A DNA stretch of 26,676 nucleotides from Acidithiobacillus ferruginosus (GCF_018854495.1 NZ_JABBDR010000138.1:1-26676), one strand, 5' to 3'. Counted from the stretch's first letter, positions 1 to 7,440 are shown. A program made the numbers and translations. The notes: generated from the sequence alone by a model not told the origin.

Positions 1-40
1 CACTTTGGCCTTTTCGTCGCTTCAAAAAGTGAGTCCGTTC

Positions 41-283
41 ATGCAGCGCATCACCGAAGAAACCTTCCGCATCCTCGTCAATGCCGGGTCCGTCCGTAAA
101 ATCACCCTCCAGCCCGCACCCTGGAACGGCAAAGAGCGCTGGGCCGTGGTGCTCAAGCTCGGCATGGATGAGGCCACTATCAAGTCGGCCCGCACCGAAG
201 TCCGCACCTGGGCGAGTTTGGATAGCCTGGCCCGCTGGCTGAAGGCGCAGGGCTGCGGGGTGGCCGAGTTGCGGGTGGTGTGA
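41..283 (+). CDS. Small plasmid protein, function unknown
   Basis: An 80-residue protein if translation starts at the ATG at 41. The frame stays open to the left edge (a TTG lies at 5), so the true start may be upstream or outside the window. I do not recognise a characterised family. The protein is a compact mixed alpha/beta type: a strand-rich middle (KITLQPAPWNGKERWAVVLK) followed by a helix (SLDSLARWLKAQGCG), which recalls small partition- or stability-associated plasmid proteins. It reads rightward, just ahead of another small gene and the mobilization genes, so a plasmid maintenance or mobilization accessory role is only an inference. The ribosome binding site before 41 is weak. Confidence 0.5.
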   Translation: MQRITEETFRILVNAGSVRKITLQPAPWNGKERWAVVLKLGMDEATIKSARTEVRTWASLDSLARWLKAQGCGVAELRVV

Positions 284-304
284 GTCTCACAAAAAGCGGT
301 TTAT

Positions 305-339
305 GTGATACTCACTTTATGCTATATTGTGAGTATCAC
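305..339. promoter_or_regulatory. 11-bp inverted repeat, probable operator
   Basis: GTGATACTCAC (305-315) and its exact reverse complement GTGAGTATCAC (329-339) are separated by an AT-rich 13-bp spacer. They sit 20 bp before the start of the small gene at 360. The spacer contains TATATT, which could serve as a -10 box. A related incomplete copy, GTGAGTCTCAC, is at 280-290, and an exact copy of one arm lies inside mobA at 3199-3209. This is the layout of a repressor operator for the small gene; the binding protein is unknown. Confidence 0.5.
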
Positions 340-359
340 GCTTACAGAGAGGACCCGCC

Positions 360-587
360 ATGCCCAGGAAGCCTATCCACGATCATCCGATGACCGCAGC
401 GCAGCGCAAGAAGGCGCAGTATCAACGCGACAAGCGGGCCACTATCGAGGCCATCGGTGCGGAGGAGGATGCCCCCGACCGGGCGCTGCTGGCACTGATG
501 CGGGGTGCTGGTAAAAGTGCGCATCAGGATCACGCCGCACAGCGGGCCTGGGAAGCCTTCGGGCGGCGTTATGGATGGATAGTGTGA
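360..587 (+). CDS. Small basic plasmid protein, function unknown
   Basis: A 75-residue protein with a very basic N-terminal helix (MTAAQRKKAQYQRDKRAT) and an acidic-then-hydrophobic second half ending in GRRYGWIV. The ATG follows AGAGAGGACCCGCC, an acceptable ribosome binding site. No family is recognised. Its position directly behind an 11-bp inverted repeat, and the basic N-terminus, fit a small DNA-binding regulator that controls itself or the mobilization genes, but no recognised DNA-binding fold can be named. It converges with the leftward gene ending at 591, only 3 bp away. Confidence 0.5.
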   Translation: MPRKPIHDHPMTAAQRKKAQYQRDKRATIEAIGAEEDAPDRALLALMRGAGKSAHQDHAAQRAWEAFGRRYGWIV

Positions 588-590
588 TGC

Positions 591-1001
591 TTACGTAATG
601 AAGGATTCGCTGGGTGTCTGGTCTGGTGCCGTCGCGGGGTTTTTGGCCGGTGGTGATTGCCGGGCGGCTTCGCGTTCGGCCAGCAGGGCATCTCCGGCGC
701 TTTTCCACTCCTGAAAGCGGGTCGATTCCGGTCCGTGTTCCAGCGTTTTAGCCACCGCCATCAATCCCCCGAGCAGGGCGCCCCGGTCCACAGCGGGCAG
801 ACCGGATTCCGACACGACGAGATCCGCGAGGATCATCAATCCGGCGGATTCAAACAGCGCATGATTCCGTTTCTTGCGGGCCTCTTTTTTGGCCTTCTGA
901 TTCTGGATGCGGCGTAACTCAGCCAGGGCGGCTTTAGCCGCATCGGCGCGGGCTTTGTTGATCTCGTACTGTTGCTGTAGTCGTTCTGCCTTGGAAACCA
1001 T
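591..1001 (-). CDS. TraD/MobC-like mobilization accessory protein
   Basis: A 136-residue protein. The N-terminal half is a charged helical region (KAERLQQQYEINKARADAAK onward). It is followed by RKKRNHALFESAGLMILADL and then DRGALLGGLMAVAKTLE, which resembles the small conjugal-transfer TraD family (basic R/K-rich stretch, hydrophobic helix, then a D-x-x-LLG motif). The start at 1001 is chosen because CAGGAGG lies 5 bases upstream; the frame continues upstream without such a site. It is transcribed divergently from mobA with oriT between them, the position of mobC in IncQ plasmids. A role as relaxosome accessory protein is therefore likely, though the sequence is closer in feel to TraD than to RSF1010 MobC. 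Confidence 0.6.
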   Translation of the reverse strand: MVSKAERLQQQYEINKARADAAKAALAELRRIQNQKAKKEARKKRNHALFESAGLMILADLVVSESGLPAVDRGALLGGLMAVAKTLEHGPESTRFQEWKSAGDALLAEREAARQSPPAKNPATAPDQTPSESFIT

Positions 1002-1053
1002 GATCCCCTCCTGAGCCATGCGGCACGCGTGGAACTTTGGACCATACACGGAC

Positions 1054-1082
1054 TCTATAGTTGCACAGCAATCGAGTTTCCA
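1054..1082 (-). promoter_or_regulatory. Candidate promoter for the leftward TraD/MobC-like gene
   Basis: Read on the minus strand there is TGGAAA (1082-1077), a 17-bp spacer, then TATAGA (1059-1054). That is 4/6 and 5/6 agreement with sigma70 hexamers at ideal spacing, about 53 bp ahead of the gene starting at 1001. No experimental support; it is close to oriT, as in IncQ plasmids where mob promoters surround oriT. Confidence 0.35.
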
Positions 1083-1097
1083 GACGCACCGTCAGGT

Positions 1098-1135
1098 AAG
1101 GCAGGCGCGCTTTAATGTTTCTCTTCGAGAAACGC
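1098..1135 (-). other. oriT: Origin of transfer (oriT), RSF1010-like
   Basis: On the minus strand a perfect 7-bp-arm hairpin GTTTCTCGAAGAGAAAC (1133-1117) is followed by ATTAAAGCGCGCCTGCC. From memory, RSF1010 oriT has the same hairpin sequence followed by a TAA...GTGCGCCCT nick region; the hairpin appears identical and the nick region is similar. It lies between divergent mob genes and next to a relaxase clearly related to RSF1010 MobA, which supports the call. The exact nick position cannot be fixed from sequence alone. Confidence 0.75.
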
Positions 1136-1194
1136 GCGGCCACTGCGGGGCGGCCAGTCTTGCAGACGGCAAGAAGAAAGAAGGAGGCGCCCGA

Positions 1195-4047
1195 ATGGCG
1201 GAATACCACCTACACGCAAAGACCCACAGTCGCGGTGCCGGAAAAGGCGCAGGCGGGCATGTGCGGTATATTCTGCGTGAAGGCGCCTATGCACAAAAGA
1301 CCGTAGAGCAGGTGAACGGCGCAGTGATTGAGCGGGTGCGGATCAATCGATCCAGCGAAGTGCTTTATGCGGAATCCGGCCATCTGCCCGTCTGGGCGCA
1401 GACTCCCGCAGACTACTGGGATGCTGCAGATCAGTACGAGCGGGCGAACGGCACGGTCTATCGGGAGATCGAATTTGCGCTGCCGAAGGAGTTATCCGAC
1501 AACGAGAACATCGAACTGGCACGTTCTTTTGCAGAGGAACTTGCCGCCGTGCCGGGGTTAGCACCCGGCATGGGTTGGACGACGCCGTACACGCTGGCAA
1601 TACATCGCAGCGAAAAAAAACCGATGTTGCTGCACTGTCATCTGATGCTCTCCGACAAAGTGAATGATGGCATCGAACGCGATGTGGCGTTGTGGTTTCG
1701 GCGGGCAGCGAATCCGGGGAAAGACCCGGCACGGGGAGGCGCACCGAAGACGCAGGCGCGGATCGGCCAGGAGTGGCTGGGGGACGTGGTGCGCCCCCTC
1801 TGGGCGCGACTGGCGAACGACGCGCTGGCCCATGCGGAAGTAGACGCGCGGATCGATCACCGGAGCCTGGAAGCGCGGCGGATGGAGCAGGAAGCCTTGG
1901 CCGCGCAGGCGATGTGTGATCATCACGAAATAGCGGCCTTGCAGCACGCCCGAAGCGCAGAAGCGTTAGATCGTCCCCCGGAGCCGAAGAAAGGGCGGGT
2001 ACTGACCCACGCGGGGCCGGAGAAGGCGCCGGGGCGGGCGGCGATGGTGGTGGATTTTGAAGCGGCCAGGGCCGCGCGGGCGCAGGCGGTGGAAGTCCGG
2101 CGTTTGGCGGAAGCGGTGGCGGATCGGGACCGGCAGGCGGTGGAGCAGGCGCAAGCGGTGTTGTCGGCGGCGCGGGCGCGCCAGGGGCTGCGTGACCCTT
2201 TCGACAAGATGCGCATTCGTGAGCGCTGGCGGAAACGGCAGCAGGCGCGGGTGGATCGGGTCCTGGACGCCGAGACGCTGGCGGAGACGCGCAACGGGTT
2301 CCGGGCTGCGGCGGCGGTGCCCGGCAATCCGGAGCGCCCTGCCTGGGCGGTGTATCGGGAGCGGGTACTGACGGAGGCCTACGGAGCGGACGTCGGTCAG
2401 GCCCTGGGCCGCTGGGTGCGGGTCGAACGGGATCTGGGCAGCCGGACCCTTGGCAGGGCGCCCAGCCTGCATATCCACAATAAAGTGATGGACATCACCG
2501 ATTATGGCGACCGGCTGGTGGCCTTGCAGGCGGCATCCAGCCCGGGCGGGAAGGCCCAGGAGATCGAAGCCATGCTGAAGATCGCGGGCGCGAAAGGCTG
2601 GAAAGCCCTGACGGTGACAGGGACGGAGGACTTTCAGATGCGGGCGGGAGCGGCGGCGCTGGCGGCGGGATTCACACTGACCGATGGAAATCTGGCCGTC
2701 CGGATTGCGGCCCAGCAGGAGAGGGACACCGAAGCACAGCGGGTCAAAGATCTGGAAGCGGCCCCAGTCTTGGCGGAATGGATGCGGGCGCATCCGAAAC
2801 AGGCACAGGCACAACGTCTGGCGGGCGGCCAGATCCCGCTGTTGTGTCCGGCAGGACTGGATCGGTCGGTTCTGCAGCGTCCGGCTTTGTGGGAAGCCGC
2901 AGAGGCCTGGACCGTGGGCCGCTACGGAGAAACGGCAGAACGGCAGGCGCTCTCCAAAGATCCCGACCCGTTAAAAGCACAGGCGGCGGCCGCTGGACGG
3001 GAAGCGGCATTAAACGCCTGGGCGCAGGGCGGTCTGACGTTGAAAGTAGGAAAGGATGCGCCGGAAGGTCCGGGCATCGCGTGGACCATATCCGGGGCGG
3101 TAACGCGGGAGTCGGTCGAGCGTTATGCGGGGGCTTTGCGTGAGCGTCGGCAACGGGCCGGGGTGGATCGCGGTGTGACGGTGACATTTGGTGGTGATGT
3201 GAGTATCACGAAAAAGGTTTTGGTGCTGGAACACTTGCTGCGGCAGTCGGTGCCGCTGGATGCGCTGCCCTTGGAGAAAGCCGGGGACCGGAACGCGCTC
3301 GATCAGGCGCGGGAGCGTCTGAACACCCATGAGCCGGACGGGCAGCAGCAGTTCTGGTACACACTGGACCTGGAGCAGAAGGCGGCCCAGCGGAAACGGG
3401 AAGAGGCAGCGCGGATTCGTGCGGATCGGGTCAAGAAACTCGATGCGCTGGTCTTGCATCTGGAGCGTCATGGCTCTGGGAACTCAGGGAAACACTTTCT
3501 GGAAGCGGGTTTTGTGGAGGATAAAGATGGGTTCTATGCCTATCCAGACCCTGATCTGCCGGGAGTGCGGGCGGCCTGGGACGCGCTGGCCGCTGCCCAG
3601 CGGAAGGACACGGAGGCGGATATTCAAAAGCGGGCGGAAAGCGTGGGTTATCGACTGGAAAGCGGACAATGGAGCCCGGAACAGCGTAAAGCGGACCCGG
3701 AACACCAGCGTCTCGCGCAGGAGATCCAGGACGACCCGTCGCTCAAGGGCATGGCGAACACGGCTTACAAACAGGGGATGGGTCGGGCCAGGCAGGAGCG
3801 GGAAGCGCAGTTGGAACAGGATCGCAAAGTCCTTCGGGCTGCCGCCCATAAGCTGGGCCGTCGGGCTGAGAAAGTGGGCAGTAACGCCGGGAAGCAAACC
3901 GAGATACAGCGGGAATTTGTGGAACTGGTGCAGCGTGGGGTTGGATTGGGCGTGAATGAAAAGGCGCTGTCCAAATCTGTGCAGGGCGGTCGTGAGGCAT
4001 ACCGTCAGGAAAAGGTGCTTTCGAACAGTCAAGGGATGAAGCGGTGA
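1195..4047 (+). CDS. mobA: MobA relaxase, RSF1010/MOBQ type
   Basis: A 950-residue relaxase that nicks oriT and pilots the single strand during mobilization. The start at 1195 has AAGGAGG 8 bases upstream, and the protein aligns from residue 1 with RSF1010 MobA as I recall it (MAEYHLHAKT, then ESGHLP, PADYWDAAD, YERANG, EFALP). The catalytic tyrosine is Tyr25 (RYILREGAYA). The metal-binding histidines are H137, H147 and H149 in LAIHRSEKKPMLLHCHLMLS, followed by NDGIERD. Around residues 430-510 there is a stretch with KGWKALTVTGTEDFQMRAG, typical of the LPD7 large-polyvalent-protein domain. The rest is long, Ala/Arg/Gln-rich and helical. RSF1010 MobA carries a primase domain at its C-terminus; I do not see clear primase motifs here. 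It is read away from oriT and is followed by a J-domain gene. Confidence 0.93.
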   Translation: MAEYHLHAKTHSRGAGKGAGGHVRYILREGAYAQKTVEQVNGAVIERVRINRSSEVLYAESGHLPVWAQTPADYWDAADQYERANGTVYREIEFALPKELSDNENIELARSFAEELAAVPGLAPGMGWTTPYTLAIHRSEKKPMLLHCHLMLSDKVNDGIERDVALWFRRAANPGKDPARGGAPKTQARIGQEWLGDVVRPLWARLANDALAHAEVDARIDHRSLEARRMEQEALAAQAMCDHHEIAALQHARSAEALDRPPEPKKGRVLTHAGPEKAPGRAAMVVDFEAARAARAQAVEVRRLAEAVADRDRQAVEQAQAVLSAARARQGLRDPFDKMRIRERWRKRQQARVDRVLDAETLAETRNGFRAAAAVPGNPERPAWAVYRERVLTEAYGADVGQALGRWVRVERDLGSRTLGRAPSLHIHNKVMDITDYGDRLVALQAASSPGGKAQEIEAMLKIAGAKGWKALTVTGTEDFQMRAGAAALAAGFTLTDGNLAVRIAAQQERDTEAQRVKDLEAAPVLAEWMRAHPKQAQAQRLAGGQIPLLCPAGLDRSVLQRPALWEAAEAWTVGRYGETAERQALSKDPDPLKAQAAAAGREAALNAWAQGGLTLKVGKDAPEGPGIAWTISGAVTRESVERYAGALRERRQRAGVDRGVTVTFGGDVSITKKVLVLEHLLRQSVPLDALPLEKAGDRNALDQARERLNTHEPDGQQQFWYTLDLEQKAAQRKREEAARIRADRVKKLDALVLHLERHGSGNSGKHFLEAGFVEDKDGFYAYPDPDLPGVRAAWDALAAAQRKDTEADIQKRAESVGYRLESGQWSPEQRKADPEHQRLAQEIQDDPSLKGMANTAYKQGMGRARQEREAQLEQDRKVLRAAAHKLGRRAEKVGSNAGKQTEIQREFVELVQRGVGLGVNEKALSKSVQGGREAYRQEKVLSNSQGMKR

Positions 4048-4165
4048 TGTGGTGGGTGCTCTGTTTTGGTGCGTACGGTGATGAGGTTGATGGTATCAGA
4101 GAGGGTGATGGCCTTGTCTTTTTGGGGTGACCGACTTACTTTTCAGCATGCATCCACTTTTACTA

Positions 4166-4210
4166 GCCACCATGGATGTCTGAATCCACACGGTGGCCAG
4201 TGTGTTTTTT
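4166..4210 (+). terminator. Candidate terminator behind mobA
   Basis: GCCACC (4166-4171) pairs with GGTGGC (4192-4197), and inside it TGGAT pairs with ATCCA, giving a long imperfect stem. Seven bases later there is a run of six T. This sits about 120 bp after the mobA stop and before the J-domain gene. The gap between stem and T-run is longer than usual, so confidence is modest. Confidence 0.35.
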
Positions 4211-4248
4211 CTGGTCTCGCCTATAAATTACAGAGGTTACCTGCACGC

Positions 4249-5435
4249 ATGTCTGATCCAAAGTGCCGCCCCCTTGCCCTGACTATTGCCCCCGCCGCGC
4301 CCAAAGTCTCCCTGTCCGCACCGCAAAGAACCTTCAACCGCCTGAGCAAGCAAATTACCAACACGGAACGGGACTTACAGGACTGGGAGCAGGCAATGGC
4401 CGACACCCAACAACGGGTTGTCACCGATCTTCTCCCGGCACAGCAGCAATATCTGGCGTTGCGCATCCAGTTGCTGCAGCAGCTGGATGGTAGCAGTCAG
4501 GCGATCAAACTGGGCAATGTCGCCCGAGAGACCCTGTCACAGGTCATCGTGCAGCTCGCCGCAGAACTGATTATGGAGTATCCGGACGATACCACCCTTC
4601 GGGAGATTCACCAGCGCCATGGCGGGGCTGAAGTCATGGACATTGAATCTCTGGAGGACTTTTTTGATTTCCGCTCCGGCGATGCTGCGGAAGAAGTCGA
4701 GGAGACAGCCACGGGTCCGGAGTCTTTCACGGACTTCATGGAGCGGCTGATAAAAGACCGGTTGGCGGCACAGATGGAAACCTTGCGGCGGGAACGGCGG
4801 GAAGCGCGCGGCGCGGCTGCGGAGCCGGTCGATGAAGCGCCAGAACGCCCGCGTACGGGCGCGCAAAAAGCACGGGATACCCAACAGGCCGCGCAGGCTG
4901 AAAATATCCGGCAGGCCTTGCGCACGATTTACCGGCAACTGGTCAGCATGGTGCATCCCGACCGAGAAACCGATCCAGAACGGCGGGAACAGAAAACCGC
5001 ACTGATGCAACGTGCCAACCAGGCCTATGCCGGGAAAGACCTGCTGCAACTACTCGCTCTGCAGCAGGATCTCGGACAGATAGATCCGGAAGCGCTCAGC
5101 GCTTTGGCGGTGGATCACCTCAAAACCTATAATCAGGCGCTCAAGGAACATCTGGCACGCCTCAAGGCGCGCGTTCAGGACATTCAGCAGCGCGCTGCTG
5201 CCGGCATGGGTTTGCCGTTTTTTTTCCACGCTCACCAAAGGGCTTTATCCGGGATTTTGAGGATACGCTCCGGGAAATGCGACGGGCCACGGCCGGGATC
5301 CAGCAGGAGATGGTGGCCCTCCAGGAGCCGACGACACTTAAAGCCTGGCTGCAGATGCAACGCCGGGAGATACGAAGGCAGCAGCAGATGGATCGGGATA
5401 CGGAAATGTTCTGGGGCGTGGATGAGGACTACTGA
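4249..5435 (+). pseudogene. J-domain (DnaJ-like) plasmid protein, frameshifted at a T8 run
   Basis: The reading frame from ATG 4249 gives a helical protein with a J-domain-like segment: YRQLVSMVHPDRETDPERR with the HPD triad at residues 236-238, followed by MQRANQAYAGKDLLQLL. J domains stimulate Hsp70 ATPase; such genes occur on plasmids with unknown partners. Near residue 325 the frame meets eight T (5218-5225), after which it turns into an improbable Ser/Arg/Trp-rich tail. In the -1 frame after the run the protein continues naturally (GFIRDFEDTLREMRRA ... FWGVDEDY) and stops at 5433-5435. The intact product would be about 395 residues. The local sequence T TTT TTC is a canonical -1 slippery heptamer, so it may be a real shift site, a mutation, or a sequencing error in a homopolymer. 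The open frame extends upstream of 4249, but the residues there look noncoding. Confidence 0.7.
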
Positions 5436-5482
5436 AACCGCAAAGACCGGGGACGGCGAAGAAGGCGCGGGTGAAGCGGGTT

Positions 5483-5511
5483 TTGGTGTTGGCTGGATTC
5501 ACCCCTATACT
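5483..5511 (+). promoter_or_regulatory. Candidate promoter of vapD
   Basis: TTGGTG (5483-5488), a 17-bp spacer and TATACT (5506-5511) lie 31 bp before the vapD start. The -10 box matches 5 of 6 positions; the -35 box is weak. Confidence 0.4.
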
Positions 5512-5542
5512 AATGAAAACGCCGAATCTTTGGAGAGTTGCC

Positions 5543-5881
5543 ATGTACGCCATCACCTTTGATCTGGATACGCAAACCCTGAAGGATGCCTATCACAATG
5601 AGTCTTACGGTAACGCCTACTCGGATATTCGTCGTATTCTGGTAGAGGAATACGGATTCAACTGGCAACAGGGCAGCGTCTATTTTGGTGGAGATACCGT
5701 GGATGCCGTGTCCTGCGTTCTGGCCGTTCAGGACATCACCGCACGGTTCGACTGGTTTGCCTCTTCGGTGCGTGACATTCGGATGCTGCGGATCGAGGAT
5801 AACAACGATCTGATGCCCGCTGTGGAACGGGGCAGCGATCTAAAAAAAAGACTCCACAGCGCCGACCGAAAGGCGGCCTGA
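5543..5881 (+). CDS. vapD: VapD family endoribonuclease-like protein
   Basis: A 112-residue protein matching virulence-associated protein D: MYAITFDLDTQTLKDAYH at the N-terminus, YSDIRRILVEEYGFNWQQGS, then VYFGGDTV and the C-terminal RIEDNNDLMPAVERG. VapD proteins adopt a Cas2-like ferredoxin fold and H. pylori VapD is an RNase; many are plasmid-borne and some act as toxins. The catalytic aspartate corresponds to the FDLD region near residue 7. The start at 5543 is preceded by GGAGAG at good spacing. No separate antitoxin gene is visible next to it: upstream is the J-domain gene and downstream the invertible-looking segment. A role in plasmid maintenance is inferred only. Confidence 0.88.
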   Translation: MYAITFDLDTQTLKDAYHNESYGNAYSDIRRILVEEYGFNWQQGSVYFGGDTVDAVSCVLAVQDITARFDWFASSVRDIRMLRIEDNNDLMPAVERGSDLKKRLHSADRKAA

Positions 5882-6013
5882 ACAGAGATGTTTAGCAGAC
5901 AGGGGGTGTAAGCCCAAACCCTCGAAAATTTTGTCTGCCCTCGTAACCCGACCACGGGGCTACAGATGGCCCCCAATCAGACCTTCGGCGTCGGCTGAAG
6001 CCCCCGCTTGTTG
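5882..6013. other. Intergenic stretch behind vapD
   Basis: No gene is visible. GCAGACA (5895-5901) and TGTCTGC (about 5932-5938) form a distant inverted repeat, and GC-rich short repeats follow (ACCTTCGGCGTCGGCTGAAG). It may hold the vapD terminator and the ragged edge of the element that starts at 6014. Confidence 0.3.
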
Positions 6014-6057
6014 ATGGGTGAACTTAAACAAACGACAGATTTGTCCCATAGGATTTT
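6014..6057. repeat. Left 44-bp inverted repeat of the invertase segment
   Basis: Matches the reverse complement of 7003-7046 at 41 of 44 positions; the core 6024-6051 (28 bp, TTAAACAAACGACAGATTTG and onward) is identical. The core contains the near-palindrome GACAGATTTGTC. It borders a 1,033-bp segment that encodes only an Mpi-like serine recombinase, so it may be the crossover site or the terminal repeat of a small mobile element. Confidence 0.8.
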
Positions 6058-6121
6058 GAGCCGTGGTTTGGCCTGAACTTCCCCGAGTTGACCCTGAACA
6101 CGCCTGCACTTTCAACAAGGC

Positions 6122-6769
6122 TCATGCCGGTGTATCGGTTTTGGTGGTCTTCATCCCACGCTTCTTGAGCCAGTTGTGGAGATTCGCTTCCGTCGTGTGG
6201 TAACGCTGTGCGATGAATTTCTGTGTCGAGCCGTTGGCCAACAGGCTCTCGATTTCTGGCCGGAATGGATCCAGCTTGCTCTTGCCTGGCCCTTTGGGCC
6301 GCCCGAGTGTGATGCCCTGATCTTTCTTGAAGCGCAGCGCTTCCTTGGTTCTTTGCGAAATCAGATCGCGTTCGATCTCTGCCGCCATTGAGAACGCCAG
6401 GGCGATGATCTTGCTCTGGATGCTGTGGTCCAGTTGCCAATTCCCTTTCACTGAATAAACACAAATCCCCTTACGTGTCGCCAGCGCCAGAATCTCCATG
6501 CATTCGAGCATGCTGCGGCCCAGGCGCGACAGCTCGGCCACGATAATGGCGTCATTGCCCCGCAATTCCTCCAATACTTGCGCGATCAGGCGCTCCCGCC
6601 ATGGCTTGCGCCCGGAAGCAATCTCCTCGACGAAATGCACCTTGCCCAGATCGTGGTGGTTGGCAAACTGCAGGATATCAGCCTTGTTCTTCTCTAAGTC
6701 CTGGTCGAGGGTCGACACACGCAGATACGCGACCGTTTTGCGCGCCGATGGAGCCGGTTTTGTAGCCAT
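6122..6769 (-). CDS. Mpi-like serine DNA invertase
   Basis: A 215-residue serine recombinase. The catalytic serine is Ser19 in VAYLRVSTLDQ. Other family blocks are IIVAELSRLGRSMLE, SKIIALAFSMAAEIERDLIS, QRTKEALRFKK and LGRPKGPGKSKLD, followed by a C-terminal helix-turn-helix (GSTQKFIAQRYHTTEANLHNW). As I recall it, this pattern matches the Bacteroides Mpi master DNA invertase group more closely than Tn3 resolvases. Invertases flip DNA between inverted sites; here the gene lies between two 44-bp inverted repeats. The ATG at 6769 has no strong ribosome binding site, and the upstream 110 bp contains two perfect palindromes that could control it. Confidence 0.88.
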   Translation of the reverse strand: MATKPAPSARKTVAYLRVSTLDQDLEKNKADILQFANHHDLGKVHFVEEIASGRKPWRERLIAQVLEELRGNDAIIVAELSRLGRSMLECMEILALATRKGICVYSVKGNWQLDHSIQSKIIALAFSMAAEIERDLISQRTKEALRFKKDQGITLGRPKGPGKSKLDPFRPEIESLLANGSTQKFIAQRYHTTEANLHNWLKKRGMKTTKTDTPA

Positions 6770-6803
6770 GGTTACACCATTCGATGAATACCGAAATTTT
6801 GCG

Positions 6804-6877
6804 CTTATCCGATAAGTATATACACATGAATGTCAGGCATATTCACCTAATATTTCTTATCGTACAAACGATCGTTT
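6804..6877 (-). promoter_or_regulatory. Control region of the invertase, two perfect palindromes
   Basis: CTTATCCGATAAG (6804-6816, 6-bp arms) and AAACGATCGTTT (6866-6877, 12-bp perfect palindrome) lie 35-108 bp upstream of the invertase start. A second CTTATCG occurs at 6856. These are suited to binding dimers, either a repressor or the recombinase itself. 6878-7002 has no gene; it contains a 7-bp inverted repeat CCTCCCA/TGGGAGG. Confidence 0.45.
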
Positions 6878-7002
6878 TTAGTGTAATGCTGGAAGGCCAC
6901 CAACCATACGGTTTTTGACCTCCCAAAAAACGGCCCTATGGGCAGCACTAAAATTGGGAGGGTAGAAAGTGGCTAAACCCCATACTGGATAAGCCTTTCA
7001 GT

Positions 7003-7046
7003 AAAATTCTATGGGACAAATCTGTCGTTTGTTTAATTGCACCCAT
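7003..7046. repeat. Right 44-bp inverted repeat of the invertase segment
   Basis: Reverse complement partner of 6014-6057, with three mismatches; 7009-7036 is the identical 28-bp core. It abuts the 3' half of an IS630-type transposase gene whose first part is missing, so this boundary marks an insertion or rearrangement. Confidence 0.8.
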
Positions 7047-7047
7047 A

Positions 7048-7440
7048 TCACCCCAGGACGGACGTATGGATTCCCTGGTTCTGCCAGAAGTCAGCGGCAG
7101 GTGCATGCAGATTTTCCTCGACGAGGTTGCCCGGCGTTATCCCGGTGATAACATCGTCATGATTGTCGATGGTGCCGGTTGGCACAAAAGTAACGATCTC
7201 AAGCTGCCAGAAAATCTACGCTTGCTCTTTTTGCCACCCTATTCGCCGGAACTGAATCCTCAAGAGCACCTATGGGACGAGTTGCGGGAGAAGTATTTTC
7301 ACAACCGGGCCTTTGACAGCCTGGGGGCGCTGGAAGACCAGTTGGTCGCCGGCCTTCGTGCCCTTGAGGCGGACCATGCGCGAGTGAAATCCATCGCCGG
7401 ATGGGAGTACATAATTAACTCTATTTCTAATGCGATTTAG
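7048..7440 (+). pseudogene. IS630-family transposase, 3' half only
   Basis: The coding sequence reads SPQDGRMDSLVLPEV and continues through IVMIVDGAGWHKSNDL (second catalytic Asp), LRLLFLPPYSPELNPQEHLW (catalytic Glu) and ends IINSISNAI at 7440. IS630 transposases are usually about 340 residues with an N-terminal helix-turn-helix and a first catalytic Asp; both are absent. The ATG at 7066 is internal to the family alignment, not a true start. The missing half lies beyond the right inverted repeat at 7003-7046 and is not found on the far side of the invertase segment. Its end comes within 20 bp of the end of the convergent RND pump gene and even overlaps its stop region, so the IS seems to have landed at the 3' end of the efflux operon. 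Confidence 0.82.

Noticed and set aside
1018..1194. Upstream extension of mobA
   Set aside because: It would read through oriT; homology with RSF1010 MobA and the AAGGAGG site place the start at 1195.
1966..2814. Open frame antisense to mobA (about 280 codons)
   Set aside because: Shadow of the relaxase gene; Arg/Pro/His-rich with no recognisable motif, as expected from opposite-strand GC-rich coding DNA.
4066..4248. Upstream extension of the J-domain gene to a GTG at 4066
   Set aside because: The residues look noncoding and the stretch contains a terminator-like hairpin; the ATG at 4249 fits better.
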